Shown: positions 1 through 12,569, counted from the first letter of the stretch. The stretch is DNA of 64,000 nt from Xestospongia bergquistia (GCA_963965975.1 OZ014421.1:2965001-3029000), one strand, 5' to 3'. The notes: generated by a model from the letters alone, not told the origin. Translations and numbers: made by a program.

Positions 1-1
1 G

Positions 2-737
2 GGGGCGTGGCGCATATTTATATGCGCGTCGCGGGTTAATAATGTTGATGATATGTTAGAATTGAGAGATGCACAAAAAAATGGCTACACATTAGCTGAT
101 GTACAAAGAGTTGTAGCTAACTGTTCAAAACAAAGATTTACACTTCGAAATGATCCTCATCCTCAAATACGAGCTAATCAAGGCCATTCTATAAATGTAC
201 TTATATAATATGACCTTTGACGTATAGACTTCATTATGTGTGTGTAGGTGGATGGTTTAGAACTGGTACCCATTATGTCACCTGACAAAGCACCTCATGG
301 GACATACTTTAAGGTATGGGAACAAATGAAAACATCAAGTGGGTGTGGTCTTAGACAAGCCTTTTTAATTACAGTGCATAATTTTAGAGTCTTAGTCGTA
401 TGGCAAGGACTCATGTTCATTTTGTAGCTCTTTTACCTAGAGAGAGTGGTGTAATTAGTGGTAAATTATAATATTAATGAGGAAATCCCTTATAATTATT
501 GTAGGAATGAGAGCTTCATGTCAGGTATTGATTTATTCTAATTTAAAGAAGGCATTACAAGGTATGACCCTAATAGTAGTAATTAATTATGTGGGTGTGG
601 TTTGTGCTAGATGGTCTCAATTTTTATTGTTCATCAAACAATGTTATTTATGTGCTGGAGATGAGAATGGATTTATTGATCCACAATATTTTGAGCAAGT
701 CTGTGAAGTACACACTGGTAAAAATCTAGAAATATGA
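2..737 (+). CDS. TRPT1: tRNA 2'-phosphotransferase (Tpt1/KptA family), 3' part, with apparent frameshift
   Basis: Enzymes of this family move the 2'-phosphate left on tRNA after splicing to NAD+. Five exons can be traced: 2-196, 248-342, 390-460, 505-561 and 611-737, separated by GT-AG introns of 43-51 bp. The first exon holds KQRFTL and IRANQGHS, the second HGTYFKVWEQ, the third SRMARTHVHF followed by LPRESGVISG, the fourth completes the GMR signature and continues with CQVLIY, and the fifth ends with ENGFIDPQYFEQV. In yeast Tpt1 an Arg-His-Arg-Arg set is essential; the later arginines are probably those in IRANQGHS and GMR, while the N-terminal RHG part lies off the window. About 180 residues are visible against roughly 230-250 in the family. 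The fifth exon enters in one frame (DGLNFYCSSN) but its conserved end lies in another, so about one base is missing near 650: a sequence error or recent inactivation. Family identity is firm; intactness is not. Confidence 0.85.
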
Positions 738-1620
738 AACTTTATAATATTTATTTATTGTAAATTTATTTTTATTTAAAAGAATAATATAAACTCCACA
801 CCCTAAGAAATACTCAATATTGACTGATACATAAGTATACACTGGGCTACTCACACTCACAAGCCTAGGATATACTAAGTATCCAATAATACCAGTGTTT
901 AGAGGTACCTTGTACACTGGTCTCAGGAATTAACCGTTCCAAGTAAAATAAAATTAGTATGAATACTTATACATCAGCTGAGGTCATATTAAGATGTACC
1001 AGTGATACTTGGTATTGAGAAGCAAACATGTACTAAACATAGCCAGTATCAAGTTTAGGATACACAGTGTTGAGATTGGTCCAGTCTTAGGGACTACTTA
1101 TTATCCTGGAATATATAGGATTGCTAATTAATACAAAGAACAAGATATGGTAGTACTTGAATTTACATTTGTGGAAATTTTTTGAAGTTAGAGATTATAG
1201 GACATTATAATATAGTTTCTCTCTAGACCTCTCTAACCTTCAACGTCTACCCTCAATTCCTCATTCTGGTTCATCTGATCAAGAAAACTTACAGTGATCT
1301 CGTAGCACAAGTAGTGAAACCAGTAGACAAGAAAATGATGAACCACTTGGATCCCAAGACCTCATTAACATGATATAATTCTGACATCATTAATATGAAC
1401 ACCCAGCCCCACCCCCTATTAAATGAAACAATAGATAAATTATTTTTAAGTGTAATAAAAATTAATATTCATTGTAATCTTTATAGTAAGTTGGTGTGTA
1501 TGGAGAATATTGTGATTCTACAACACACAAGGTTTAAAAAACAGTATTACACAAAAAATGACAGTTTTAGGAACACAGATACTAGCGGACATTTATATAT
1601 TGTAAGTTCGTCGATAGTTG
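738..1620. other. Intergenic DNA, no gene recognised
   Basis: AT-rich sequence with no convincing coding exon. Between about 1205 and 1375 the plus strand has a Ser/Gln/Glu-rich open stretch broken by one TGA, which could be a decayed exon but matches nothing I know. Short motifs of the type ccagtgt and ggatac recur irregularly between 850 and 1110. Confidence 0.4.
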
Positions 1621-1626
1621 ATTTGT

Positions 1627-1850
1627 CCTGGGATGGTTCATTTAGGAGTTCATATTTGACCCCAGTGCATATGTGTCTCTTAATATTATGTTCTTGATAC
1701 TTTGTATACTTTGGGATGGTCCTTATAGTAGCCCATATGTGTCCCTTAGTACCAAGTATCTTTTGATACTTATTACATTCTGGGATAGTTCATTTAGTGG
1801 TTCATTTTGGATCCAAGTACATATAATTATATCCCTTACTACTAAGAATT
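1627..1850. repeat. Degenerate tandem repeat, about three copies of 70-82 bp
   Basis: Three successive segments starting near 1629, 1711 and 1781 share a core of the form tgggatggttcatttag, followed by a catatgtgtcccttagtac-like part. The copies are clearly diverged. No coding role is apparent. Confidence 0.5.
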
Positions 1851-2229
1851 CCTGAATATGGAATCTCATCATTTTCACTAACAAAAAGCTTACTGTAAGA
1901 GTAACTTTACCAGGACCATTGCCAATATCATCCTTATCCTTATTCATCAAATATTATTTTCTTCACAATATTCAGTTTCTGCCAAAAAATATCTTCTGGA
2001 GGCAAATTAGAGGAAATTGCATTTAAAAAGTACTTAACTAGCAAGACTCTACAATTGATACAAAAAGTAACTATAGCAGGTATTATGAAGTCTATAGTCA
2101 TGTTGCTTAAGTAGCAACAATAGTGAACTGAGGCTCACTGTCAGTAGCAACTTATATCATTATACCTTCATCATCTGGCATAGAAGTAACACTCTCTTTA
2201 CTACTGATATTCCTTTCAGTATAATTCGG

Positions 2230-2472
2230 TTAAGTAGTTGATGATATTGGTTGTGGTGGCAGTGGTGATGGTGGTGGTGACACATCAAGTGGACTAGAGG
2301 AACTGCTACAACAATCTTTTACTTTAAGCCACCTACCTTGATGAAGGTATATGTGATGATGCTCTTTAAATGTCTTAGAAGACAAGAGATTTTTGCAGTT
2401 ATTGCAATAAATATAATCATTCATAATAGGTTTCTCCTTGATTTTCCAGCCATATTCTATGTGTGCAGCCAC
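2230..2472 (-). pseudogene. Possible zinc-finger-bearing fragment, unrecognised
   Basis: A minus-strand open frame of about 80 residues contains CNNCKNLLSSKTFKEHHH, a Cys-x2-Cys then His arrangement resembling N-terminal zinc fingers in some transposon proteins. It continues into an acidic, Ser/Pro-rich segment. Downstream on the same strand (about 2080-2230) the reading continues with several stop codons, which suggests a decayed transposon ORF. The family could not be named and the reading may be chance. Confidence 0.25.
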
Positions 2473-3309
2473 TTTATTAAAAGGAATTTGAACTTAAAGC
2501 TTCATCTGTGTGCAGTAAAAAAAACTGTTCAATCAAGAAAGTGTTTTAGTCAAGATTATCTCCTGAGAATAACATGTATGTTTAGCTATTAGTATAATAT
2601 CTTGTTTGGCAGAAAAGACCATTATCTTCAGACTAGATATCATCAATGATTACATAATATACTTTATCTCCATGTAAAAATAATAAAATTTATTTAAAAG
2701 GTTATACATAATTATATGTAGGAGACACTGCAATATTATAAGTTATTTGTAAAGGTTTGAAGTTGATGGTTGGCAAAAAACAACCTCACTAAAAAAATTA
2801 AGCGTAAATCATATTAGACTAAGCTGTGTCTAATACAATTAGTAATGAAGTTGGAAAATAAAGGATATGAAGGCCTTGACTGATGTATTTTTATCAGGTT
2901 ATTATCTTGTGTTTTGGTTATCAAAAGTCAAAAAGAAGTTATGTTTGACCTTCTTATGTTGAAATAATAATGATTTATATATGACAATTTCAAAAATTTA
3001 TAATATGCTAATAGGGTACAAAACATAGTTATGCTACCAAACATTTACCATGTACAGATTTCACTCATAGAGGATCTGTGCACGAGTACAGAATTTCCTG
3101 TCTAGTAATGAAGCTATTATTATGTACAGTACCAACATAGCAGAGGTTAGCTTATCAGTCAGTTCATATTATGATAGTAATTAATCTAGTGTTTTAAAGG
3201 TTCACTTGGATTTGTTGATACCAGTATCATCAAATAGATAGCAAATTTTTAAGTTGATTTTACAATAGATCAGATTAGAGAAATTATTGACTACTTTTGC
3301 TAAAGTAAT
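2473..3309. other. Intergenic DNA, nothing recognised
   Basis: AT-rich, with stop codons in all frames and no repeat that I could match elsewhere in the window. Confidence 0.4.
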
Positions 3310-3900
3310 GATTGTATCATGGTTGAGTGCATTTTCCAAATGTCATGGTTGTCTTGGAGAGATATAGGCTATATCCTCTGTGCATGTGTCTTCAATAGGT
3401 GACTTTAATGGTTGGCTAAGGTGATGGATGTAGCCTTGAAGGCCATGGTACTCCAAGTAAAGGACATGTAATGTATTGGAATAGAAGCTGATAATCCTCC
3501 TTTATTTTGGTATAAAGGTACCACTGTCTCTCTACTGTGAGACAATTATGTGCTATTAAAAGCCTCTACATAGAATTTAAAAAAGCTCAATATACATCAA
3601 TAGGATTTACTGACAATCTTACTTTACCAGCACAATTCCATTGTTCTTATTTTGTCCCACACAATTATCTACATGGAAATGTATATGACGAGTATTTAGT
3701 CCATAATTCTGAAGGTAATAGTTAATTAATTATAGCGTTAGTGCCTTTTCCTGTCTCATAGAATTAATTAATGAAATATTTTACCTGTTGTGTACTGCTT
3801 CACAACAGACACTAAAGATTCCACATTTCTTCTTTGTTAATAGGTCCTGGTTGAAGGGTTATTAAGAAAATTTACCTGTTGAACTAATAGACATCGAATG
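3310..3900 (-). repeat. Copy 1 of an inverted-repeat pair (partner at 6640-7620)
   Basis: Read on the minus strand, this stretch matches the plus strand of 6640-7620 in collinear patches. The segment around 3380-3540 aligns with about 7370-7530, 3600-3720 with about 6820-6930, and 3780-3900 with about 6650-6730. The partner carries roughly 400 bp more in the middle. The peptide upstream of the partner's zinc knuckle is recognisable here only as decayed sequence. The pair brackets about 2.7 kb that contains block X1. It is probably two opposed copies of one old mobile element. Confidence 0.6.
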
Positions 3901-4359
3901 TTTTCTAACAAATAACAAAACCTGTTTAGCATAATCGAAAATATAATAAGCTGTGATTTTTAGTAGAATGACTAGTTGTGTGAGTGGAGGAGAGACGGTT
4001 TGTTCAAACTGACGTGTTCCTTGGCCTTACACAATTTGTCTGTAATAATTTCATTCTTTCTATACAGTCTATTCTTCTTTTTCATTGTTTTAAAAGAGAG
4101 AAGGTTTGTATTATGCTTATTTTATAGAGATAGTGAGAATGATGGTAACAAGAGAAGAGAGTAAGAATAAGTTATTTTCATCTTTAAAATGTATTATATT
4201 ACAGATGTAGTAATAAGACCATATCAATATCTATAGTGAACTTTTAATACTGAGTTTGTGAGCCCGTTTAATAACTAATCAATGTGACAGACTAGTGAAG
4301 ACTGATAGAATGTTCCCACAATTCTTTATGTTACGTTTGAGGAATTAAATATAGTGTAA
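3901..4359. other. Intergenic DNA, nothing recognised
   Basis: The open frame at 3976-4164 is hydrophobic and low in complexity with no family resemblance, and was not accepted as a gene. Confidence 0.4.
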
Positions 4360-5263
4360 GCTTTAACAGAGATTATTCTTAATAGAACCTCCAACTGTTA
4401 GTTCAGTCAATGCAATGTTTTAGTAGTGACGGTGTACAGTATTCTATAATTATTATAATTGATATATAGTTGTATAGGTAGTCTCTTTATACAGTGTATA
4501 ACTTGATATAAGTAGACATAGATGAATGTTTATATGATCATGTATGATGAATTGATGAATGAATAAGTGTAAAACTGAAAGATTAATTGAAACAATATTA
4601 CTACATATTGAACAATGAGTGGGATTTGTTTGTCTTTACCTAATAATGTACTCTCAGCTTTATTGTTAACAACAGTGTTTCACATTGAAACTCAAATTCA
4701 AGAAAATAAATAAACTCATATACTACTAATATTATAGACAGACACGTTCACTTGATCCTGAAATTTAAACTACATGTTTGAAGTATATTTGTCATATGTC
4801 TTATATTGTTAATGTTACAAATACTCCCACTATTACTACAATTGTCTATTAGTCTGATAATTAATATCACTCTATTACTATATAAACTAACATATGGTTT
4901 TGGAAGGTTGTAGTTGAGGATATAACTGGATAATATGAATTAAACATAGCCTGAATTTACTTTTTGCAGTTGCTCACCAAGACATACATTTTAAGTGACA
5001 ATTTAATATGTGAAAATTTACAGTTTTATAACATCATAGCAATGCAATTTTTATTGTTTAATAATAGCTTCTACTATTTGCTTGTAGAGGAGAAAATCGC
5101 TCGTCTTCATAACACTGCTGTACTACCAAGTGATGGCAATGATGGATATTTAACATTTTTGAGGCTTACTTCTTTAAAAACAACAAATTCCTAGAAATAA
5201 AAGAAGGCATGCAGAAGAACATTGTTTTATTTTTATTTTTATCACAAATAATACAATTAAAAT

Positions 5264-5272
5264 ATACATACA

Positions 5273-5314
<42 letters not shown>
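5264..5314. repeat. TA microsatellite
   Basis: Uninterrupted TA dinucleotides over roughly 35 bp with an imperfect left flank. It lies inside block X1 and is absent from the other copies. Confidence 0.85.
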
Positions 5315-5316
<2 letters not shown>

Positions 5317-5396
5317 AATGACGATGATGGTAAGAAAGATTGTGATGATGAATGAAAGAATCAAGTGACTTAGAAGAATTTAAATATGATGAATCT

Positions 5397-5491
5397 TCAG
5401 GTATCATCTAAATAATTGTTCACTGCTTTGATGTATATCCTCAAAGAACCACTTATAGTTCCTCCAATTATAGCTAGAAATACCAGTCCAC
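5397..5491 (-). pseudogene. Possible C-terminal exon with a membrane segment, copy in X1
   Basis: After a possible splice acceptor at 5492-5493 the minus strand reads GLVFLAIIGGTISGS, a hydrophobic run, then YIKAVNNYLDDT and a stop. The corresponding exon at 13609-13703 has exactly the same length and keeps the frame, and that at 23881-23979 is similar but shifted. Conservation of the hydrophobic character and the terminal DDT/DNT-stop among copies suggests a real coding past: the end of a single-pass membrane protein. The protein family is not recognised. Upstream coding segments may lie at about 5600-5720. Confidence 0.35.
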
Positions 5492-6200
5492 CTGAGATAA
5501 ATAAAACAGATATATATATATAGAGAGAGAGAGAGAAATGATGACAGTTTAAATACAAAAATGGACATGTTATTTGTGCACAATTTTATAGTAACAGCTG
5601 TGTGTGTAAAGGAGTGTACTACAGTAACTTCAGTTGGAAATACATTGACAATGTCAAAGATGAAATGAATGAAGATGAAATTAACCTCAGTCAGAAGACA
5701 ACTGCTGCCCAATATTATCATTGGATAAGTGACAACAGTTTTGATGCATGTTCTTAAAAAATAAGCCAGTCATAATAGAGTAAAGGTACAGTGAAGCAAT
5801 CAAAACAGAATAAATAAAAATTTGTCTTACTAGGATTTGCTAGATAGCATTGCTATTTCTTCATGGAATTAAAAGATATCATCTGGACAATATTGGAGAC
5901 AATTACATAAAGAAGTAATACAAATTAGGTTTGATAACAAACACTGCACAATTGTTACCCTTTTATTGATATAGAAAACATGGATACAAATGACAACAGC
6001 CGTCTAATGATTGTAATCATCAAGCCAATGATTACCAGGTAAAGAAAAAATATGAAGGAATTACTCAACAATTTTTTTATTAGAATACCTGGAAATATGC
6101 ACATGGATTTACAACTTTTACTCTCAAGTACATACAAGCAAGCTATATGTTATGATCACTTACGAGCTACAGACACAACAAACTACAGACCTTATTTTTG

Positions 6201-6639
6201 CAATTGAGGCTTGAAAAAATCGTTTTGGTTCAGAATGTTTAGTTCTATTACTGAGATGACTTAATTTTACTACTACATTTTAGTGATGTCAATACACTCT
6301 GATATTTCTCTGTAGTGTAAAAAGTTAAAACTTTCATATTCCTCTCATCTGTGATAGTTACACATACATAAAAATGGGCTTCGCTTGTAACACTAACAAT
6401 TCTGTCGAAACAAACACACATGCATTGTATAAGGCTTTGTTAGCAGAGTAGTATTGCAGACTCTCCATAGACACAGAACAAATTGATTTTGGTTGCAATA
6501 GATACCCAAGTTGTATCTTTATTTATTAAAAACTTAATACATATAAGCTTTGATAGTTACAGCCAGAAAAGATTATTATATATCTTATGTCACAGATTTA
6601 TAACATCCTGATTTTCCAAATGATTATTGTCACCTTTTT
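6201..6639. other. Intergenic DNA, nothing recognised
   Basis: AT-rich spacer between block X1 and the second arm of the inverted repeat pair; no open frame of note. Confidence 0.35.
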
Positions 6640-7620
6640 GTGACATCTGCACACTAAGGGTTAAACTAGGGCTCGTATACTTTCTAACACAGAGGAAATG
6701 TGGAATTTTTGAAGCAGTACTACAACAGGTAAACTATTAATTTCAATTAATGAATTGTACAATACAGAAAAAGGTATTAACACTATAATTAGTTTATTAT
6801 GCTACTACTTTCAAAATTATGGATTAAATACTTGTCATGTACATCTCTACGTAGATAATTATGTGGGACAAAGTAAGAAAAATGCAATTAAATGTCAATA
6901 AATCCTATTAATGGTATACTTCCCTTTTAGTATTTTATGTAGATGGTTTTGTCAGTACATAGTACATATATCAAGCTTTCCATCTTACATGTGGATCACA
7001 CAATGTATTCTCAAGATTTATGCTTTAGCTGGTCAGATAGAAGTTCAGATGTATTGAAGGTAACTCTAAATGAGATAGCAAACACTATAAAAATTCTTTA
7101 TTAAATCAACACTATTAGTTGGTAGTGAAGGTGGTCAAGTATTGATACCTACCTATGACTGGACTGGTTTTGGGTTTTCTGGTCCCATATTTTTAGCATA
7201 GACATACTATAAAAACATCAACATGTTATCATTGACAGTGACTAACCTGACTAGCTAACGTTAAGGGAAACTACTGATGGTTCAGTTAAAGATTAGATCT
7301 CTTGCAAGCATGCACCTCAGATAAACTAGACAAACATGTAATGTTTTCTATTGTTCATCCATGTGGTCTCACACCAGAGAGACAATAGTGCCTTTTGTGA
7401 CAGATAAGGGAATATTGTCAACCTCCATTCCAAGACACTAAATGACCTTTACCTAGAGTGGCATGACCTTCAACACCACATCCATCACCTCAGACACACA
7501 TTGAGCCACCTACTGAAGATACATGTATAGAGGATGTATTCTATATCTCTCAAAAGCAACAATGACTGTGTAGAAAATGTGGTCAAAAAGGACACAGTCA
7601 TTACTCTTGCAAAAGTTAAA
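6640..7620 (+). repeat. Copy 2 of the inverted-repeat pair, ending in a zinc-knuckle fragment
   Basis: Plus-strand counterpart of 3310-3900. It is longer, with an extra segment at about 6960-7370, and it ends in a short coding remnant with a CCHC knuckle. Sequence similar to 6650-6720 also occurs near 25380-25430, so a third trace of this element exists. Confidence 0.6.
7475..7619 (+). pseudogene. Decayed ORF with C-terminal CCHC zinc knuckle
   Basis: The plus strand reads a Pro/Thr/Glu-rich peptide (QTHIEPPTEDTCIEDVFY), a TGA at 7563-7565, then LCRKCGQKGHSHYSCKS and a TAA at 7617-7619. The spacing Cys-x2-Cys-x4-His-x4-Cys fits a zinc knuckle exactly. A knuckle at the very end of an ORF, after a basic Pro-rich linker, is seen in several transposases, including MULE types. 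Upstream stops at TGA could be former CGA codons. The parent protein cannot be named with confidence. Confidence 0.45.
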
Positions 7621-8409
7621 TAAATAATAATTTTAAAAATTACTAAACTGATCACTTGTCCAAAATAATATTAAAAATCTATTTCATACTACATGTAAAG
7701 GTACCTTATATTAATTACCAACATAAAATAAACTGACTATAAACGTAACATTTACTACATTTGTATTGTAAAAAACAATAACTTCATTAATAAAGTAAAT
7801 TCTATACTGGCGCACAGATAATCTTAAAGTTTAATCTGTACATAGTAAATGTTTGCTAGCATAACTAACACTTGTTTACCAGAAAGGCTTATTTGTACCA
7901 GTGTGATTGTGCCATTAGCCTTAGCATTCTCAAATACAATTAACATTAAACACAGAAAAAGGTCAAACATTACTTCAATTTGAATTTTCATAACCAAAAA
8001 CAAAAGATAAGAACCTCATGGAAATGGATAAGTCCAACCCTTCATATCTCTTCTTCTTGTAAAGTGTGCTTGATCATGTGACTTGCATTTAGATGGAGTA
8101 GTATATGGAAACATTGAGTTCAAATGTTTTTTTTTGCTATATTCTCCAACTTAATTGTGATGGACATGGCCTAGTCTAATATGATTTATTTTTAGGTGCT
8201 TTAGTTTCTGTAAGGTTGTTATATTTGTCAAGCCATGATGTTCAAAGCTTTAAAAATTTATTATAATAATTAATTTACTTACCATTTTCTATTATGACAC
8301 TATCATACATATATACCTGTACAAAAATAATACCATTTATAAATGGCAAATTGTCATTGTAATAGATATCATTACATGTATATGATTGTAATATAAAATA
8401 CATTGTACG
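7621..8409. other. Intergenic DNA, nothing recognised
   Basis: AT-rich sequence; no open frame or internal repeat worth reporting. Confidence 0.4.
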
Positions 8410-9080
8410 TAGTATGTTTTGCTTTACTATCCCTTATAAATGTATTATGTGTGTGTTAAGATAAAGGAATTTAACATAACATTAGCCTTAACACTGACTA
8501 ATCTAAATACAACCACTAAATCTAAGTTCAGTCATTTTGATGTTGTAGTAGTGATGTTGTAGTAGTATCCTGTACTTATAAAGTTATAACTATAAAAGAA
8601 GTTGTATTGTACTTGGTATAATTGGATATAAGTAGACCAAGATGAATGTAGTTATGATCACGTGTGATGAATTTATGAATTGATGAAATGACAAGCATAA
8701 AAAATAGAAAATTGATTGATAAAATATTGCTATATACTAGTTAATAGGTGAAATTTGTTTGACTGTACTTGATTTATTTTCAGCTAAATTGTTAACAATA
8801 GTGTTTGACATTATAACTTAAATTCAAGACAATAAATAAATAAAGTAATATTCTACTAATATTGACAGACATATTCACTTGATCCCTGAAACTTAAACTA
8901 CAAGTATGATATATATTTGTCATATGTCTTATATTGTCAATATTACAAATACTTCCACTACTACTAGTATTGTCTATTAGTCTGTTGATTAATGTTACTC
9001 TATTATTATATAATTTGACATCTGGTTAAGAAGGATGTATTTGACATTATAATTGTACTAATAGGAATTAAAATAAGCAT
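8410..9080. repeat. Duplicated block X, copy 2 (left part only)
   Basis: Matches the left third of the other X copies, from the tgtgtgttaagataaagg landmark through the (a)gacatattcacttgatcc part, and stops where the others continue into the gacaattt segment. The possible membrane exon is therefore missing. Confidence 0.6.
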
Positions 9081-10059
9081 GAATTTATTTAAGAATGCCT
9101 TTATAACTGTTCTGATGATCATATACAGTACACATACATGGAGTTACTGTACTAATGACTTGATTGTCCAAAAATAGTACAATTTATTGTTGTTAACATA
9201 TAATATTAATGTTTTTATTGTTATCATTTTAAGCTCTTCTAATAGGAAGAGCATTTAGACCACTACAAGAAAATTCATTATAATAATGGAATAGATGTAC
9301 ACACACAGCTATGACTCTTCTACTACTGCTGCTATCTATATCTCTTAGTCTCATTATACCACTACTATAGGATACATAAAAAATAGTTAATTGATATTAC
9401 ATAAATTATTTGATATGATAGTTGAATTAATGAATGCTCAAAAATGAACATCTTTATAGTTGTAATACTTAATAAACCTCTTCAGTACAAACATCTCCAT
9501 ATAATTGCAAATAGAAATTTATTCATTTTAGCTAGTTATTGCTAATACAGTTTTAATACAAGCAATGAGTATAAGTAATGTACTCATAACAGCTTATTAT
9601 TAACAGTTTATGGTTTCAATAAAGTGCTATTATAATTTATGCCATTTGAAGAGATTTAGTATTTCTTATAATTTAAAGGACATTTAAGGCAATTTATGTT
9701 TACAAAAATTTTCTTGTGAATATTTCATGTATTCTAACCTTGAAGACATCTTTCTGATGGTATCTACCACTTAGATATTCTTCTGAAATATTAGTTTATA
9801 TAGATATAGTAGGATGTTTGTCATAAGACCATTACACAATACTGAAGTATATAGTGGGAGAACATGTATATAGTAACTGTTATAATATGAGACATTTGTA
9901 CAAGCAACAATACATATAATGTGTTGTGTCATTTTAAATGATATCACTACATTAACTATACTATACTTACACTATGTTATTATTCTGTACAGTTAGGATA
10001 TAATAGTGATAGTAGAATATTTGTTATGACATATGATTGTATGTTATGTTAAATATTAT
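9081..10059. other. Intergenic DNA, nothing recognised
   Basis: AT-rich sequence without a supported gene. Scattered short similarities to the Z blocks (tgtacatgtac motifs) are too simple to interpret. Confidence 0.35.
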
Positions 10060-10800
10060 CACTATAAATAGTATTATTAAATATTATATGTATGTACATG
10101 TACATTGAATTACTGGCTTTGGTGACAGATTTGTAATAATCAACAACAACAATCTACACAATTTAATTATGTGACATAATCTCAACTGTTCAATATTATC
10201 ATGAAGTAACTGATCAATCCAGCAGAGAGAGAGAGTCTTATTAGATAAAATCATTCAATTCTTTGCAAAGTTTCATGTTTCTCTTGATGGTGAAAGTCTT
10301 TTCTTGTAAATGCTGTCAATGAAATGAGTTGAGTAATGAAATATTTCTAACAAGGGTGTTAAAAATGCAAAAAATCAATGAAATTATAATTATAATTGAG
10401 ATTTGTCAACAATAAGTTTTTGTGAATAAGCCACAAATCCAAGTAAATGAGAGATAAGCCTAAATACTTTAATAATAGAAGTATCTGTAACACACTGTTG
10501 AAGTGATCATCAGCTAAACTAAACAATTATACAGCCAGTATTGATGATGGTATTGAACAGGTACATCACACAATTATGACTGACTTTAATAAGTCTTATG
10601 TCAAAAGTAATGTATTATTCAAGATCACTACATTACATCATCATGTTTGATTATGTTGATAATGATCTACACACACGCAAGGTATGAAAAAATGAACATA
10701 ATACAAATAATACATGATATGTATTATGTATTGTGCAGAACTAATGTGATAATTAAATCATTCATTTAAGAACCTATATTATGCACTTATATTGACTGAT
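10060..10800. repeat. Duplicated block Y, copy 1
   Basis: Closely matches about 25440-26140. Shared landmarks include gtgacagatttgtaataatc, a short GA run, tcttgtaaatgctgtcag-like sequence and aagtgatcatcagct. No coding exon is evident. Confidence 0.65.
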
Positions 10801-12569
10801 AAGACCCTTCCTTGTAAGTAAGTAATTGTTCAGTTCATACATGTACATACTAGTATACTAAGTGATAGCACATATGTATATACAGCTATAGAACAGAGTA
10901 ACCAGTGTTACACTGATCAAATAGAAATAACTTGATCAGTCAGTGAAATGATTTATTTTTTGAAGCATTGAGAGTAATTAGATTGGAATCTTAGGAAGCA
11001 TGAATACAATACTGTCCATGTTGACACATAGTGTGCGGTAGCAACACTATGTGTAGGGATGCCCTGGTAAAAAATGGCATTTTCATTAAAGTTTATTAAG
11101 TAATCAGATTGGAAGCTTAGGAAGCATGGATACAATACACGTGCATGTTGACACTATATATTCATATATTATAACTTACTAGTTATAGAATTGCTTTACT
11201 ACTTTCATAAATCAGTATGACTACTGCAATAGTCTCTCACTTTCTGAAATGTTTCTCTGTTAAACAAATGTTTATTTCATAATTTAAGCTACATGGTATG
11301 ATCACTGTATACATGCTGATCCTTCACAGTTGTATAACAGTATCAAAAGATTTATAGAGAAACATAAGACCACATAAATGATGCATATGTATATCTCATA
11401 CATGGTGTTTATGGTGTGGGCAGAATAAGACCAAACTTTTCATCTTTTTTGCCATGAAGATTACATATCTACAAGCATGTTTAACTAAAGTACTTAATGT
11501 CAATTTTTTCTAGCCATTGCAATAGCAAAATTCAAAATTTTAACCGCAAATGTGATTTTTATTAGTTATCAAACATAATACTAGTTCATAATGTAACTCC
11601 TCGTATATACAGTCTTAACAGTATCATATGTATCTGCTTTAACTCATTGAGTAAACTATTTATATGATTCAGTATGGTTTTGCATCATATTGCTACTTAC
11701 ATTTATTTTACAATGAAAGTCATATCTAAGTAAATTTCTTGATAAGTTTGGCCCAATTTTCTTCCTGAGTTAAACACATTCTATTTTATGACCACTGTTA
11801 ATACAGTGTATGATACTAAGTAAGTAACAGAATTAGATAAGTTATTACTGAATAGTAAGAAATTAATGTTGGAAAACATGAAAATTAGCAACAAGATTAT
11901 AACTTTAATAATTTTCCAAAACTTTTTTTATAAATGTGGATTTTATAGTAAAGTATTGACTATAGATACAATGTTTGTAGATCACTCATAGAAACACAGA
12001 TAATAATATAATATTATTTATGAGAGAAAGTAGAAATAGATAAGTTGGTGATCTTATTATTATCATTCACAGCCATTGCTGCAACACTTGTTATTTAAGT
12101 TATAGGTTAATGAATTCAGTGACTATTACACGTGGTGTCAGTTAAAATATATATTCAGTTTCATTTCATTGATTATTTAGTTATCACATACAATAATAGA
12201 ATAAAAAATAAAAAATCCATTAACAAATCTAAAATATCATCAGATACAATGAAAGCTGTATTGCATTTGTATAATAAAAAGTGTGTTTGATTTTAATTGA
12301 CAGTAATAAGTATAGCTATAATAAAATCTGTCATTATAACAGTATCTCCTACATACATTATTGTATGAAGCATGTCTTACCTTTCAAGTTTTACTTTTAC
12401 ATAGAGATATCATTACTAAAGTATATCATGTAATCATTGATGATATCCTGACTGAAGATAGTCAAGGTACTTAAGGTACTTACCATAAATTAGAAAAGAA
12501 AAGCTATGACACTGCCATGTATGTATAATGTACAAGAATAATCCCATTTGTAAATTGTACAAAATTGTA
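10801..12569. other. Intergenic DNA with a local direct and inverted repeat
   Basis: No gene recognised. The stretch 10970-11152 contains two copies of a 55-bp direct repeat and between them a perfect inverted repeat, listed separately. The rest is AT-rich with stops in all frames. Confidence 0.4.
10970..11152. repeat. 55-bp direct repeat enclosing a perfect 11-bp inverted repeat
   Basis: Segments at about 10970-11025 and 11095-11150 share the cores attggaatcttaggaagcat and attggaagcttaggaagcat, followed by a tacaata...catgttgaca end. Between them acacatagtgt (11024-11034) pairs with acactatgtgt (11044-11054) across nine bases. It could be a small transposon end or a hairpin by chance. Confidence 0.7.

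Larger units (their letters stand above)
4360..6200. repeat. Duplicated block X, copy 1
   Basis: First of four diverged copies of a block of about 1.5-2.2 kb (others at about 8410-9080, 12570-14180 and 22820-25320). Shared landmarks are a left part containing ataagtagacatagatgaatg, a middle part containing gacaatttaatatgtg, and a right part with the minus-strand possible membrane exon. A plus-strand fragment around 5090-5190 (AVLPSDGNDGYLTF) has counterparts near 13350 and 23640, so it may be a second conserved exon or just shared ancestry. The right edge resembles sequence near 24950-25040 in copy 4. Confidence 0.6.
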
